A program made the translations under genes and the position numbers. From NCBI RefSeq assembly GCF_030817495.1, contig NZ_JAUSZK010000001.1:992001-1056000 (forward strand): a stretch of 64,000 bases of DNA, given 5' to 3'. The notes beneath the pieces are model-generated. The model was not told the origin of the DNA, did no database searches, and saw nothing but the letters and a program-made list of their open reading frames with translations. The stretch's first letter is position 1. The number at the start of each line of letters is the position of its first letter. This DNA comes from Streptomyces sp. V3I7. GTDB taxonomy: Bacteria; Actinomycetota; Actinomycetes; Streptomycetales; Streptomycetaceae. Below, piece after piece: positions 49,734 through 58,526 of this stretch.

Positions 49734-52722
49734 CGTCGGTATACGTCCCTTCGTCGGTGTCGGTGCGCCCCTGGGATCCGGTGGCGGTGTCGTCGTCCGC
49801 GCCGGGCAGGCCCTTGCGCCCGCGGTCCAGTCCCCGCTGGAAGGCCCCGAAGATCGCCCGCATCTCGTCGGCGTCGACCTCACGCTGCGGGACGGCGTCG
49901 GGTGCGGGCGGTTCGTCGCGCAGTTCGGCGGCGAGCGACGCCTGCCGGACGCGGGTGGGAAGGGCGGGCGGTACGGCACCGGCCTCGACCGGACCGAGCG
50001 CGCGGGGCCCGGTCTCCGACGCCCGAGCGCCCGAGCCGAGCACGGAGGATCCGGCCTCCGGCACCCGAGCGCCCACGCCGAACCCAGGAGACCCGGACTC
50101 CGACACCCGAGCGCCTGGGCCGAACGCAGGGGCCCCGGCCTCCGGCACCCGAGCGCCCACGCCGAACCCAGGAGACCCGGACTCCGACGCCCGAGCACCT
50201 GGGCCGAGCGCGGAGGATCCAGGCTGCGGCACCCGAGCACCCGAACCGAACCCAGGAGACCCGGCCTCCGACACCCGAGCACCTGGGCCGAGCGCGGAGG
50301 ATCCAGGCTGCGGCACCCGAGCACCCGAACCGAACCCAGGAGACCCGGACTCCGACGCCCGAGCACCTGGGCCGAGCGCGGAGGATCCAGGCTGCGGCAC
50401 CCGAGCACCCGAACCGAACCCAGGAGACCCGGCCTCCGACACCCGAGCACCTGGGCCGAGCGCGGAGGATCCAGGCTGCGGCACCCGAGCACCCGAACCG
50501 AACCCAGGAGACCCGGACTCCGACGCCCGAGCACCTGGGCCGAGCGCGGAGGATCCAGGCTGCGGCACCCGAGCACCCGAACCGAACCCAGGAGACCCGG
50601 CCTCCGACACCCGAGCACCCGAACCGGCGCTCTCGCGCGAGCCGGCACGTTCCTCGGCAGGGCCCTGCCGAGGAACGCCCGCTGCCGGGCCGGCTGCCGT
50701 GGCGCCGCCACCACCCGGGCCGGCACCCCTCTCCCCCGACGATGCCTCCCGCCGCACGGGCAGCGCGCCCGCGTGGGCCGGCTGGGGCTCGGGAGTCGGT
50801 GCGGGGGCCGGGTCGGCGTCGGCCAGGACCGACGGCGGCAGCAGCACCACGGCCGTCGTGCCGCCGTACGGGGACTCCCGCAGCGTGACCTGGATGCCGT
50901 GCCGGGCGGCGAGGCGTCCCACGACGTACAGGCCGAGGCGGTCATGGCGGGTCGGGTCGAAGTCGTCCGGGCCGGACAGGGCGCGGTGGGCGTCGTCGAG
51001 CTGGTCGGTGTCGAGGCCGAGGCCGCGGTCGTCGATCTCCAGGACGAAGCCGCCGGACACCGGACCGGTGCGCAGGGTGACCTGCGTGTGGGGCGGCGAG
51101 AACGCCGTGGCGTTCTCCAGGAGTTCGGCGATCAGATGGACGACGTCGGCGACCGCGTCGGCCGCGATGCCGACCTCGGGCATCGGCGGGATCTCGACGC
51201 GCGCGTAGTCCTCGATCTCGCTCACCGCCGAGGACACGACGTTCGCGACGGGCACCGGACGCCGCCAACGGCGGCCGGGCGCCGCGCCGGAGAGGATGAT
51301 GAGGCTCTCCGCGTGGCGCCGCATCCGGGTGGTGAGGTGGTCGATGCGGAACAGGTCCTGGAGGATGTCGGGGTCGTCGGTGCGCCGTTCCAGCGTGTCG
51401 ACGAGCTTCAACTGGCGGTGGACCAGGGCCTGGCTGCGGCGCGCGATGTTGAGCAGCACCGCGAACAGGCCCCGTCGCAGCGTGGCCTGCTTCACCGCGG
51501 CCTCGACCGCGGCGAGCCGCGCGGTGTTGAAGGACATGGCCACCTGGCCGATCTCGTCGGACCGGACCTCGTCGGCGGGCAGCGGCGGCGCCTCGGCCGT
51601 CGCGTCCACGCCCTCGCCGAGACTCAACCGCACCATGACGTCGGGGAGTTGGCGGGTGGAGAGGACGTCCGCCGCGTCCCGGAGCGCCTCCAGGCGGCGC
51701 GAGATGCGCCGGGCGCCGCGCACCGCGGACCACAGCGACAGGCCGACCGCCGCGAGCCCGGCCACGCCGACGACCGCCGCCTTGGTCAACTCCCGGTAGG
51801 CGAAGGCCCGTCCGCGCGCGGCCGAGTTCTCCGCCGACCGGGTGCACATCCGCATGTAGTGGACGACGGCTCGGTCGGTGGTGGTCCGCCAGGTGTCCGC
51901 CGCGACCGCCTCGCCGGCGCCGTCCGCGCCCGCCCGCAGCAGCGCGTCCTCGCCGCGCACCAGCGACCGGTGCAGGCTCCCGCGCTGGAACTCCTCGAAC
52001 AGCGACCGCGAGTCGGCCGGCAGGTCGGGGACGTACGTCCGCTCGAAGACGCGCCGGTCCTCGATGGTCGCCGTCAGGGTGTCGTACTGCCGGTCGGTCA
52101 GCGTGCCCGCGGCGCGCGCGCCGGCGACCAGGGCGTCCTCGCGGGAGACGAACTCCCGTACCCGCACCAGCTCGACGACGATCTGCGCCTCCCGGGCCAG
52201 TTGCCCGGCCTGGAGCGCGGTCAGCGCGGACTGGACGTCGAAGCCGGGCTCGACGAGCGCGCTGTACTCGCTGACGGCCCGGTCCCAGGAGATGTCGCGG
52301 GACAGCACCCGCTCCCGCAGCCGCTCCAGGTGCCCGGTCGCTTCCAGCACGGTGTCGAGCACCTGCCGCTGCCGATCGCTCAGCCGGTCACGGTTCCCGT
52401 CCCGGATCGCGTCGCGCATGGCGTTCACGGCACGATCGGTACGGCGTTGCTGTGCCAGCAGCTCACCGGCGGCGTCCGTGTCGAGGTGCCCGCCGAGGTA
52501 CGCGGCGGACAGCCGGCGCTCGATCTGGATCTGGCCGATGGCCGTGTCGACGGGGGTGCCGAAGTCCTCGTACACCCCCTGGAGCCGGATCAGCGCGCGC
52601 AGTTCGCCGGTGACGGACACCATGGCGAAGCTCCACAGCGCCATGAGGGCGACGGCCGGAGCGAGCGCGAGCGCCACGATGCGGGTGCGGACGGTGGTGG
52701 GACGGCCGACAGGCCAGCGCAT
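49723..52722 (-). CDS. cvnA: conservon sensor kinase-like protein CvnA with repeat tail
   Basis: A 999-residue protein. Residues 1-45 hold a membrane helix (RIVALALAPAVALMALWSFA), then an extracellular nitrate/nitrite-sensing (NIT) helical domain, a second helix (AVVGVAGLAAVGLSLWSAVR), HAMP, a degenerate DHp and an HATPase_c domain (LIAELLENATAFSPPHTQ, EIDDRGLGLDTDQL, DRLGLYVVGRLAARHGIQ). No standard phospho-accepting His motif is evident, as usual in CvnA. Residues 700-909 are 15 tandem copies of a 14-residue motif, followed by an acidic tail (QGRTDTDEGTYTDDAR). Its ATG follows a weak SD. Confidence 0.92.
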   Translation of the reverse strand: MRWPVGRPTTVRTRIVALALAPAVALMALWSFAMVSVTGELRALIRLQGVYEDFGTPVDTAIGQIQIERRLSAAYLGGHLDTDAAGELLAQQRRTDRAVNAMRDAIRDGNRDRLSDRQRQVLDTVLEATGHLERLRERVLSRDISWDRAVSEYSALVEPGFDVQSALTALQAGQLAREAQIVVELVRVREFVSREDALVAGARAAGTLTDRQYDTLTATIEDRRVFERTYVPDLPADSRSLFEEFQRGSLHRSLVRGEDALLRAGADGAGEAVAADTWRTTTDRAVVHYMRMCTRSAENSAARGRAFAYRELTKAAVVGVAGLAAVGLSLWSAVRGARRISRRLEALRDAADVLSTRQLPDVMVRLSLGEGVDATAEAPPLPADEVRSDEIGQVAMSFNTARLAAVEAAVKQATLRRGLFAVLLNIARRSQALVHRQLKLVDTLERRTDDPDILQDLFRIDHLTTRMRRHAESLIILSGAAPGRRWRRPVPVANVVSSAVSEIEDYARVEIPPMPEVGIAADAVADVVHLIAELLENATAFSPPHTQVTLRTGPVSGGFVLEIDDRGLGLDTDQLDDAHRALSGPDDFDPTRHDRLGLYVVGRLAARHGIQVTLRESPYGGTTAVVLLPPSVLADADPAPAPTPEPQPAHAGALPVRREASSGERGAGPGGGGATAAGPAAGVPRQGPAEERAGSRESAGSGARVSEAGSPGFGSGARVPQPGSSALGPGARASESGSPGFGSGARVPQPGSSALGPGARVSEAGSPGFGSGARVPQPGSSALGPGARASESGSPGFGSGARVPQPGSSALGPGARVSEAGSPGFGSGARVPQPGSSALGPGARASESGSPGFGVGARVPEAGAPAFGPGARVSESGSPGFGVGARVPEAGSSVLGSGARASETGPRALGPVEAGAVPPALPTRVRQASLAAELRDEPPAPDAVPQREVDADEMRAIFGAFQRGLDRGRKGLPGADDDTATGSQGRTDTDEGTYTDDAR
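49996..50625 (-). repeat. 15 x 42-bp coding tandem repeat in cvnA
   Basis: Fifteen units of 42 bp encode 14-residue repeats such as GSGARVPQPGSSAL and GPGARASESGSPGF. Units alternate in pairs and higher-order blocks repeat every 168 bp (for example units 1-4, 5-8 and 9-11 are nearly identical). Copies at the C-terminal end are more diverged (GVGARVPEAGAPAF, GSGARASETGPRAL). The tail is low-hydrophobicity and predicted disordered. Confidence 0.95.
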
Positions 52723-52845
52723 GGGGTACCCGCCCGATTACCAGTCAGTAGTTCCGAGAGTGCCGCACAAACTACGGGATCGTCAGTTCGATCGCAATGG
52801 TTACCCTTGGTATCCCTGGGTATCCGCAGCGCTGCGATCCGGCTC

Positions 52846-54315
52846 TCACAGCGCGAAGTCGGTGACCACGGCCGCGTGGTCCGAGGGCCAGTCGTTGCCC
52901 GCGGCCTCGGGCCAGGGGCGCGGGGTGCCCGTGACGAGCGTGCGGGAGCCGAGCGCGGTCAGACCGCGGTGCAGGACGTAGTCGATCCGGTCCTGCGGCT
53001 CGGGACGCCCGCTGCCGTCCTCGCACACCGGATGGATCGGCGACCAGGTGTGACCGGGAGAGGCCGCCGGATCCGGGTGGATCTCGCGGTAGGAGTCGCG
53101 CAGACCCGCCTCCTCGGCCGCCTTCGTCACCGGCCACTCGACGTCTGGCCAGTCGAGGTGGGAGGGGCAGTTGAAGTCCCCGACGAGCACGACGGGAACG
53201 GCCGGCACCGCGGCGCCGCCGGCCTCGTCGATCCGGCGCAGGGTGTCCCGCACCTGCGCGAGACGCACCTCCTCGTGGCCGATCAGCTCGTCCGCCGTGA
53301 GCCCGTCGAAGACGGCCTCGTACGGCCCGTACGGCGTGTAGTGCAGGTGGGCCGTCCAGACGTCGATCTCGCGGCCGGGGGCGACCTCGATACGGACCCC
53401 GGCGGCGCCGTAGAAGCCGACGTCCGGGTCGCCGAAGCGCGCGGTGATGGGGTGGCGGCTGAGGACGCCGAGGTTCACTCCGGCCCGGTGATGGTGCCAG
53501 CCGAGGGCCTCGGCCAGCTCCTGGGCGGAGGTGCCGCCCGTCTCCTGAAGGCCGACGACGTCCGCGCCGCTGTCCAGGATGACCTTGAGCTGCTTCGCAC
53601 GATGGTCGTCGATCTTGCTCCCGCCGAGCCACAGGTTCCAGGACATGACCCGCAGGCGCGGTCGGGGCTCCACCATGGCGCTCAGCTCGTCCAGCGTGAC
53701 CCCGACCAGGGCGTCGCGGACCGTCCGTCCGGGTGCCCCCTCGATCGGCGCGAGCGAGGGCACGGCCAGTACGGCGCACCCGGCCGCCTCGGCGGAGGCC
53801 ACACCCGTCTCGGTGTCCTCGACCGCCACGCACGCGGCCGGTTCGACACCGAGGGCGCGGCAGGCGGCGAGGTAGGGATCGGGCGCCGGCTTGGTGCGGT
53901 CGGTGTCGTCCGCGGTGACGGACGCCGCGAACCGGCTCGCGCCGAGGGCGTCGAGCACGAGGTCGGCGACCGGGCGCGGGGACGCGGTGACCAGGGCGGT
54001 GGGGACACCGGCGCCGGCCAGCGCGTCCAGCAGGGCGAGGGCGCCGGGCCGGGGCACGATGCCGGTGCGGACGCGGTCCGCGAACTCCCGGTGCAGGGTG
54101 GCCGCGACGTCCGCGACCGGTGTGCCGTCGGCCGCGCCGAGCCACGCGGCGGTGTCCTCGACGGCGCGGCCCAGCACCTCGGGCTGGTCGGCCTCGGTCA
54201 GCGGACGTCCGGCCACCTGCTCCACCGCCTCCCACCACAGGCGCTCGGTGTCGACGAGCGTGCCGTCCATGTCGAACAGGACGGCCTGGAGCGGCAGTCG
54301 GGGGTTCGGGGTCAC
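52846..54315 (-). CDS. HAD phosphatase fused to an EEP (endonuclease/exonuclease/phosphatase) domain
   Basis: A 489-residue two-domain protein. Residues 10-215 are a HAD-IA phosphatase: nucleophile D15 and D17 in VLFDMDGTLVDTERLW, T110 in ALVTASPRP, K142 in TKPAPDPYL, acidic E167/D168. Residues 221-489 are an EEP domain: LRVMSWNLWLGG, GLQETGG, HLHYTPYG, VVLVGDFNCPSHLDWPD and PSDHAAVVTDF. Start GTG 54315 follows AAAGGAA. It is the last gene of an operon with a phosphonate/iron-type ABC importer, so a phosphodiesterase-then-phosphatase acting on an imported organophosphate is a good guess (inference). Confidence 0.9.
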   Translation of the reverse strand: MTPNPRLPLQAVLFDMDGTLVDTERLWWEAVEQVAGRPLTEADQPEVLGRAVEDTAAWLGAADGTPVADVAATLHREFADRVRTGIVPRPGALALLDALAGAGVPTALVTASPRPVADLVLDALGASRFAASVTADDTDRTKPAPDPYLAACRALGVEPAACVAVEDTETGVASAEAAGCAVLAVPSLAPIEGAPGRTVRDALVGVTLDELSAMVEPRPRLRVMSWNLWLGGSKIDDHRAKQLKVILDSGADVVGLQETGGTSAQELAEALGWHHHRAGVNLGVLSRHPITARFGDPDVGFYGAAGVRIEVAPGREIDVWTAHLHYTPYGPYEAVFDGLTADELIGHEEVRLAQVRDTLRRIDEAGGAAVPAVPVVLVGDFNCPSHLDWPDVEWPVTKAAEEAGLRDSYREIHPDPAASPGHTWSPIHPVCEDGSGRPEPQDRIDYVLHRGLTALGSRTLVTGTPRPWPEAAGNDWPSDHAAVVTDFAL

Positions 54316-54340
54316 ATCGGTTCCTTTCCTCATGACGCGG

Positions 54341-55432
54341 TCACTTCCCGGCACGTTCCGCCACCAGCACGGGCCGCTCGGGCAGTGACACGTTCACGGC
54401 GGCTCCGGCGCCGAGCCCGGCGGCCTCGTGCGCGGGCAGGTCGGCCTTGGCCTCGGTGCCGTCGGCGAGCTTGACGGTGACCCGTACGACGGCGCCCAGG
54501 AAGGCCGTGGCGACGACCCGGGCGGTGCCCTGCTCGTCGGCCCGCACCTGGACGGCCTCGGGCCGCACCAGCACGTCGACCTCACCACCGGCCGGGACTT
54601 CCCCGTCGGCCGGCAGCCGCTGCCCGAGCACCTCGACGACGCCCTCACCGAGCCGACCGGGAATCCGGCTCATCGTGCCGACGAACTCGGCGACGAAGGG
54701 CGTGGCGGGACGGCCGTACAACTCGGCTGGTTCGGCGCACTGTTCGAGCCGTCCGGCGCGCATCACGGCGACCCGGTCGGCGATCGACAGCGCCTCCTCC
54801 TGGTCGTGCGTGACGAACAGGGTGGTGATGCCGAGCTCCTGCTGGAGCCGGCGGATCTCCTCGCGCAGGCTGGTGCGCACCTTGGCGTCCAGCGCCGACA
54901 GCGGCTCGTCGAGCAGCAGCACGCGCGGGCGCAGGGCGAGCGCGCGTGCCAGCGCAATGCGCTGCTGCTGGCCGCCGGAGAGCTGGTGCGGGTAGCGCTC
55001 CCCCTTGTCGCCCAGGCCGACCAGCTCCAGCAACTCGGCGGCGCGGGCGTGCCGTTCGGCCGTACGCACCTTGCGCATACGGAGCCCGAACGCGACGTTG
55101 TCGACGGCGCTCAGGTGCGGGAAGAGGCTGTACGACTGGAAGACCATCCCGGCGTCACGGCGGTGGGCGGGGACCTGGGTGACGTCCTCGCCGTCCACCA
55201 ACACGGCGCCCTCGTCGGGGTGTTCGAAGCCGGCGAGCATGCGCAGGGCGGTGGTCTTGCCGCAGCCGGACGGGCCGAGCAGTGCCAGGAACTCCCCCGG
55301 GCGGACGGTCAGGTCGAGCCCGTCGAGGGCGACGGTGAAGCCGAACTCCCGGCGCAGTCCCCGGAATTCGACGGTGGCGGCGGCCTTCGCGGCCTTTTCC
55401 GCGAGAGCCTTCTCAAGCGTGGTGGCGGTCAT
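54341..55432 (-). CDS. ABC importer ATPase (iron/thiamine/aminoethylphosphonate type)
   Basis: A 363-residue ABC protein with Walker A GPSGCGKTT, the LSGGQQQRIALARALA signature, Walker B LLLDEPLSALD, and a C-terminal TOBE domain (DVLVRPEAVQV, ATAFLGAVVRVTVKL). It belongs to the Fe3+/thiamine/2-aminoethylphosphonate (PhnT-like) subfamily. It sits between the permease and HAD-EEP genes with 25 bp between them. Confidence 0.94.
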   Translation of the reverse strand: MTATTLEKALAEKAAKAAATVEFRGLRREFGFTVALDGLDLTVRPGEFLALLGPSGCGKTTALRMLAGFEHPDEGAVLVDGEDVTQVPAHRRDAGMVFQSYSLFPHLSAVDNVAFGLRMRKVRTAERHARAAELLELVGLGDKGERYPHQLSGGQQQRIALARALALRPRVLLLDEPLSALDAKVRTSLREEIRRLQQELGITTLFVTHDQEEALSIADRVAVMRAGRLEQCAEPAELYGRPATPFVAEFVGTMSRIPGRLGEGVVEVLGQRLPADGEVPAGGEVDVLVRPEAVQVRADEQGTARVVATAFLGAVVRVTVKLADGTEAKADLPAHEAAGLGAGAAVNVSLPERPVLVAERAGK

Positions 55433-55438
55433 GGTGGT

Positions 55439-56257
55439 TCATCCCCGGGACGAATCGATACGGGTACGCCCACCGGCACCGGCGAGCGTGAGGAGCAGGG
55501 CCCAGGTGACGAGCAGGCTGAGCACGGACACGGCGACGGACATCTGGGCCTCGGCGCCGCCGACATCGGCGATCCACACGGCGAACGGCTGGAAGCCCAG
55601 CAGTTGGGCGACGGTGAACTCGCCGAGCACCAGCGCCAGCGTGAGGAAGGACGCGTTCAGCAGCGCCCCGCGCAGGTTGGGCAGGACGGCCCGCAGCAGG
55701 GCCTGCGGCCAGGAGGCGCCGCAGCTGCGGGCGGCCTCGACGAGCGTACGTACGTCGATCGAGCACAGCCCCGAGTCCAGCGCCCGGTACACGAAGGGCA
55801 GCGCCATCACGACGTACGCGAGGACGAGCACGATCGGGAAGGCGGGGTTCTGCAGGGCCACGAACGTCTGGAACAGCGGCGTGGCGGACAGATAGTCCGG
55901 GCCCCACTTCAGGACGGTGACGATCCCGGCGACGAACGCGATGGGCGGCACGACCAGCGGCAGCGAGCACACCACCTCCACCACCGGCCGCAGCCGGGGC
56001 GCGCCGAGCCGCAGCGCGACCACGGCGGGCACCGTCAGCAGCAGCACGCCGCCGATGGTGGCGGCGGCCAGCTCCAGCGAGAGCAGCAGGCTGGGCAGGA
56101 AGCCGTCGGCCGAGAGGATCCGGGTGTAGGCGTCGAAGCTGACGCCCGGCCCGGGCGCGTCCAGGGTGAAGACCACGGACGCGGCCAGCGGCACGAGGAA
56201 GTACAGCGCGGCCAGGCCGAGTACGGCCCACCGCCAGGGGGTCAGGCGTCCAGCCAT
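55439..56257 (-). CDS. ABC importer permease, second subunit
   Basis: A 272-residue inner-membrane permease with six helices and the EAA loop (LVEAARSCGASWPQALLRAV). VVCSLPLVVPPIAFVAGIV and LALVLGEFTVAQLLGFQPF fit the PhnV/ThiP/FbpB-type binding-protein-dependent permeases. ATG 56257 lies 16 bp inside the preceding permease gene, so translation is coupled. Confidence 0.92.
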   Translation of the reverse strand: MAGRLTPWRWAVLGLAALYFLVPLAASVVFTLDAPGPGVSFDAYTRILSADGFLPSLLLSLELAAATIGGVLLLTVPAVVALRLGAPRLRPVVEVVCSLPLVVPPIAFVAGIVTVLKWGPDYLSATPLFQTFVALQNPAFPIVLVLAYVVMALPFVYRALDSGLCSIDVRTLVEAARSCGASWPQALLRAVLPNLRGALLNASFLTLALVLGEFTVAQLLGFQPFAVWIADVGGAEAQMSVAVSVLSLLVTWALLLTLAGAGGRTRIDSSRG

Positions 56258-57141
56258 CGGGCGCTCCGTCGTTGCAGGGGCAGGTACACGGCCATGACCA
56301 GGCCCGCGACCAGGACCATGTCGAGGCTGAGGGCGAGCGCCACGTTCTCCTGGCCGACCAGCACGTTGCCGGACAGGGCGTCGGCGATCTGCAGGGTGAC
56401 CAGCGGGACCGCGCTGCCCACCATGGCGGCGGCCGTGGCGTAGGCGGCGAAGGCGCTGCCGAACAGCAGGACCAGGCCGCCGAGCAGGGACGGCGCGAGC
56501 ACGGGCAGGGCCACGTGCCGCCAGTACTGCACACCTGTGGCGCCGTTGTTCCGGGCGGCCTCGCGCCACGGCCCGCGCAGGCCGTCGAGGGCCGGGGTGA
56601 TGGTGAGGACCATCAGCGGGATCAGGAAGTACAGGTAGACGATCACCAGGCCCCAGAAGCTGTACAGGTCCCAGCCCTTCTCCGCGAGCCCGAAGTGCCG
56701 CGTCAGCACACCGGCGTTGCCCAGCGTCGCGACGAAGGCGAAGGCCAGCGGGACACCGCCGAAGTTGGCGAGGACACCGGAGGCGGTGAGCACGGCCTCG
56801 CGCAGCGCCCGCGAGCGGGAGCTGACGACGGCCTGCGCGAGCGGCAGCCCGAGCACGGCCGCGAGGGCGGCGGAGATCGCGGACAGCTTGACGCTGCCCA
56901 TCAGGGCGGTGAGGTACGGCCTCTGCAGCGAGGCGGTCAGATTCTGCGCGGTGTACGAAGTGGCCCCACTGACCTGGTCCTTGACCGTGAAGGCGCCGTC
57001 GATCACGGCCAGCGCGGGCACGCCGAAGGCGACCGCGGTGAACACGAGCAGCGGCACGACGGCCGGCCAGCCGGGGGCGCGGCGCCGGCGCTTCGCCGAA
57101 GCGGCCGGCGCCACGTCCGCGCGCGGGAGAGCGGCCGTCAT
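56242..57141 (-). CDS. ABC importer permease, first subunit
   Basis: A 299-residue permease with six helices and the EAA loop (REAARNNGATGVQYWRHVAL). VVSSRSRALREAVLTASGVL, GGVPLAFAFVATLGNAGVLT and FAAYATAAAMVGSAVPLVTL are typical of the PhnU-like partner. ATG 57141 overlaps the binding-protein stop (ATGA). Confidence 0.92.
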   Translation of the reverse strand: MTAALPRADVAPAASAKRRRRAPGWPAVVPLLVFTAVAFGVPALAVIDGAFTVKDQVSGATSYTAQNLTASLQRPYLTALMGSVKLSAISAALAAVLGLPLAQAVVSSRSRALREAVLTASGVLANFGGVPLAFAFVATLGNAGVLTRHFGLAEKGWDLYSFWGLVIVYLYFLIPLMVLTITPALDGLRGPWREAARNNGATGVQYWRHVALPVLAPSLLGGLVLLFGSAFAAYATAAAMVGSAVPLVTLQIADALSGNVLVGQENVALALSLDMVLVAGLVMAVYLPLQRRSARWLDA

Positions 57142-58295
57142 CCGGAGACGGCCTTCGCCCAGCCCTGCGTGACGACCGTCTTGGCCTTGTTCTGCTGGGC
57201 CTCGGTCGGGAAGGAGGGCGCGCCGGAGACCTTCGGGAGCTTGGCGGCGGCCGTCTTGTCGAGGCTGCCGTCCTTCTCCATGGCGGGCATCAGGACCGGA
57301 CGGGCGGACCCCTTCAGCCACAGGTTCTGGCCCTCGGCGCTGTAGAGGTACTCCTGCCACAGCCGGGCGGCCGCCGGGTGCGGGGCGCCCTTGGTGATGG
57401 CCTGGGAGTAGAAGTTCGCGTACGTGCCGTCGCCCGGCACGCTGACCTTCCAGTCGAGGCCCTTGGACCTGAACTCCTCGGCGTAACCGGCGTTGACGTA
57501 GTCCCAGTCGACGGTGATGGGCGTCTCGCCCTTCTCGACGGTGGCCGGGGTCGCCTCGACGGGCGTGTAGTTGCCGCTCTTCTTCAGCTTGGCGAAGAAG
57601 TCGAGGCCGGGCTGGACGTCGTCGAACGAGCCGCCGTTGGCGAGCGCGGCCGCGTACACGCCGGCGAAGGCCGCACCGGCCTTGGTCGGGTTGCCGTTGA
57701 GCGCGACCTGGCCCTTGTACTGCGGCTTGAGGAGGTCGTGGAAGGTCTTCGGGCACTCCTTGACCTTCTCGGCGTCGCAGCCGAGGGAGATGTAGCCGCC
57801 GTAGTCGTTGTACCAGCGGGCCTGCGCGTCCTTCTGCGCGGCCGGGATCTCGTCGTACGAGGCGACCTTGTACGGCGCGAGCAGGCCCTGCTGGGCGGCG
57901 CTGAGCGCGAAGGAGCTGCCGAGGTCGAGGACGTCCGGCAGCCGGTCCTGGCCCTTGCGGGAGGTCACGGCGTTGATCTCGTCCTGGCTGGAGCCGTCGG
58001 GGCTCTCGACCTGGACCTTGATGCCGTACTTCTTCTGGAAGCCGTCGATGAGAGCGCCGTAGTTGGCCCAGTCGCGGGGCAGCGCGATGGCATGCAGCGT
58101 GCCCTCCTTCTTGGCCGCCTTCACGAGGGCGTCCATGCCGCCGAAGTCGGCGGCGGAGGCGGCGGTGGCGGCCTTGCCGCCGGCGGCGGCGGTCGACGTG
58201 TTGCCGGGGGCCGCGCCACAGGCGCTCAGGGCGAGCACGGCGACGACGGCGAGGGAGCCGCCGAGGACGGCGGTTCTCGACAGGGACACGGTCAC
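57138..58295 (-). CDS. ABC importer solute-binding lipoprotein
   Basis: A 385-residue type II binding protein. The lipobox is VAVLALSACGAA, so it is anchored outside the membrane. TLHAIALPRDWANYGALIDG, YGIKVQVESPDGSSQDEINA and TVEKGETPITVDWDYVNAGY are typical of the iron/2-aminoethylphosphonate/spermidine family. Start GTG 58295 follows GGAGAG. It is the promoter-proximal gene of the importer and faces the GntR gene. Confidence 0.94.
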   Translation of the reverse strand: MTVSLSRTAVLGGSLAVVAVLALSACGAAPGNTSTAAAGGKAATAASAADFGGMDALVKAAKKEGTLHAIALPRDWANYGALIDGFQKKYGIKVQVESPDGSSQDEINAVTSRKGQDRLPDVLDLGSSFALSAAQQGLLAPYKVASYDEIPAAQKDAQARWYNDYGGYISLGCDAEKVKECPKTFHDLLKPQYKGQVALNGNPTKAGAAFAGVYAAALANGGSFDDVQPGLDFFAKLKKSGNYTPVEATPATVEKGETPITVDWDYVNAGYAEEFRSKGLDWKVSVPGDGTYANFYSQAITKGAPHPAAARLWQEYLYSAEGQNLWLKGSARPVLMPAMEKDGSLDKTAAAKLPKVSGAPSFPTEAQQNKAKTVVTQGWAKAVSG

Positions 58296-58345
58296 GGTCT
58301 CTCCAGGAGTACGCACGAGGGTGGGGTGGCACGAGAAGCGTGCAG

Positions 58346-58363
58346 AACTTGTCTGAACAAGTT
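58346..58363. promoter_or_regulatory. GntR-type operator for the importer operon
   Basis: AACTTGT-CTGA-ACAAGTT is a perfect 7-4-7 palindrome. It lies 51 bp before the binding-protein start and 164 bp before the divergent GntR gene. It is the best candidate site for the UTRA-GntR repressor; binding is inferred. Confidence 0.6.
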
Positions 58364-58526
58364 GACCCCAGTACGCACGCCGAGGGTGTCCTCTTCATGA
58401 ACACCGGTGAAACCCGGACCCCTGTTTTCCTGCACGGTCAGGATGGCCGCCACACGGACACGGGGCGCCCGGAAACGTCGATTAGGCTGCTGATGCTGTG
58501 GACAGTGACCTGGTCAGAGGGGAAGC

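Noticed and set aside
49996..50625. CRISPR-like appearance of regular repeats in cvnA
   Set aside because: Units are contiguous, in frame and coding with no spacers; no cas genes.
49555..54474. Very long plus-strand open frame (about 1640 codons) across cvnA and the HAD-EEP gene
   Set aside because: It is the mirror of GC-biased minus-strand genes; its translation is Arg/Gly/His-rich, without domains or start signal.
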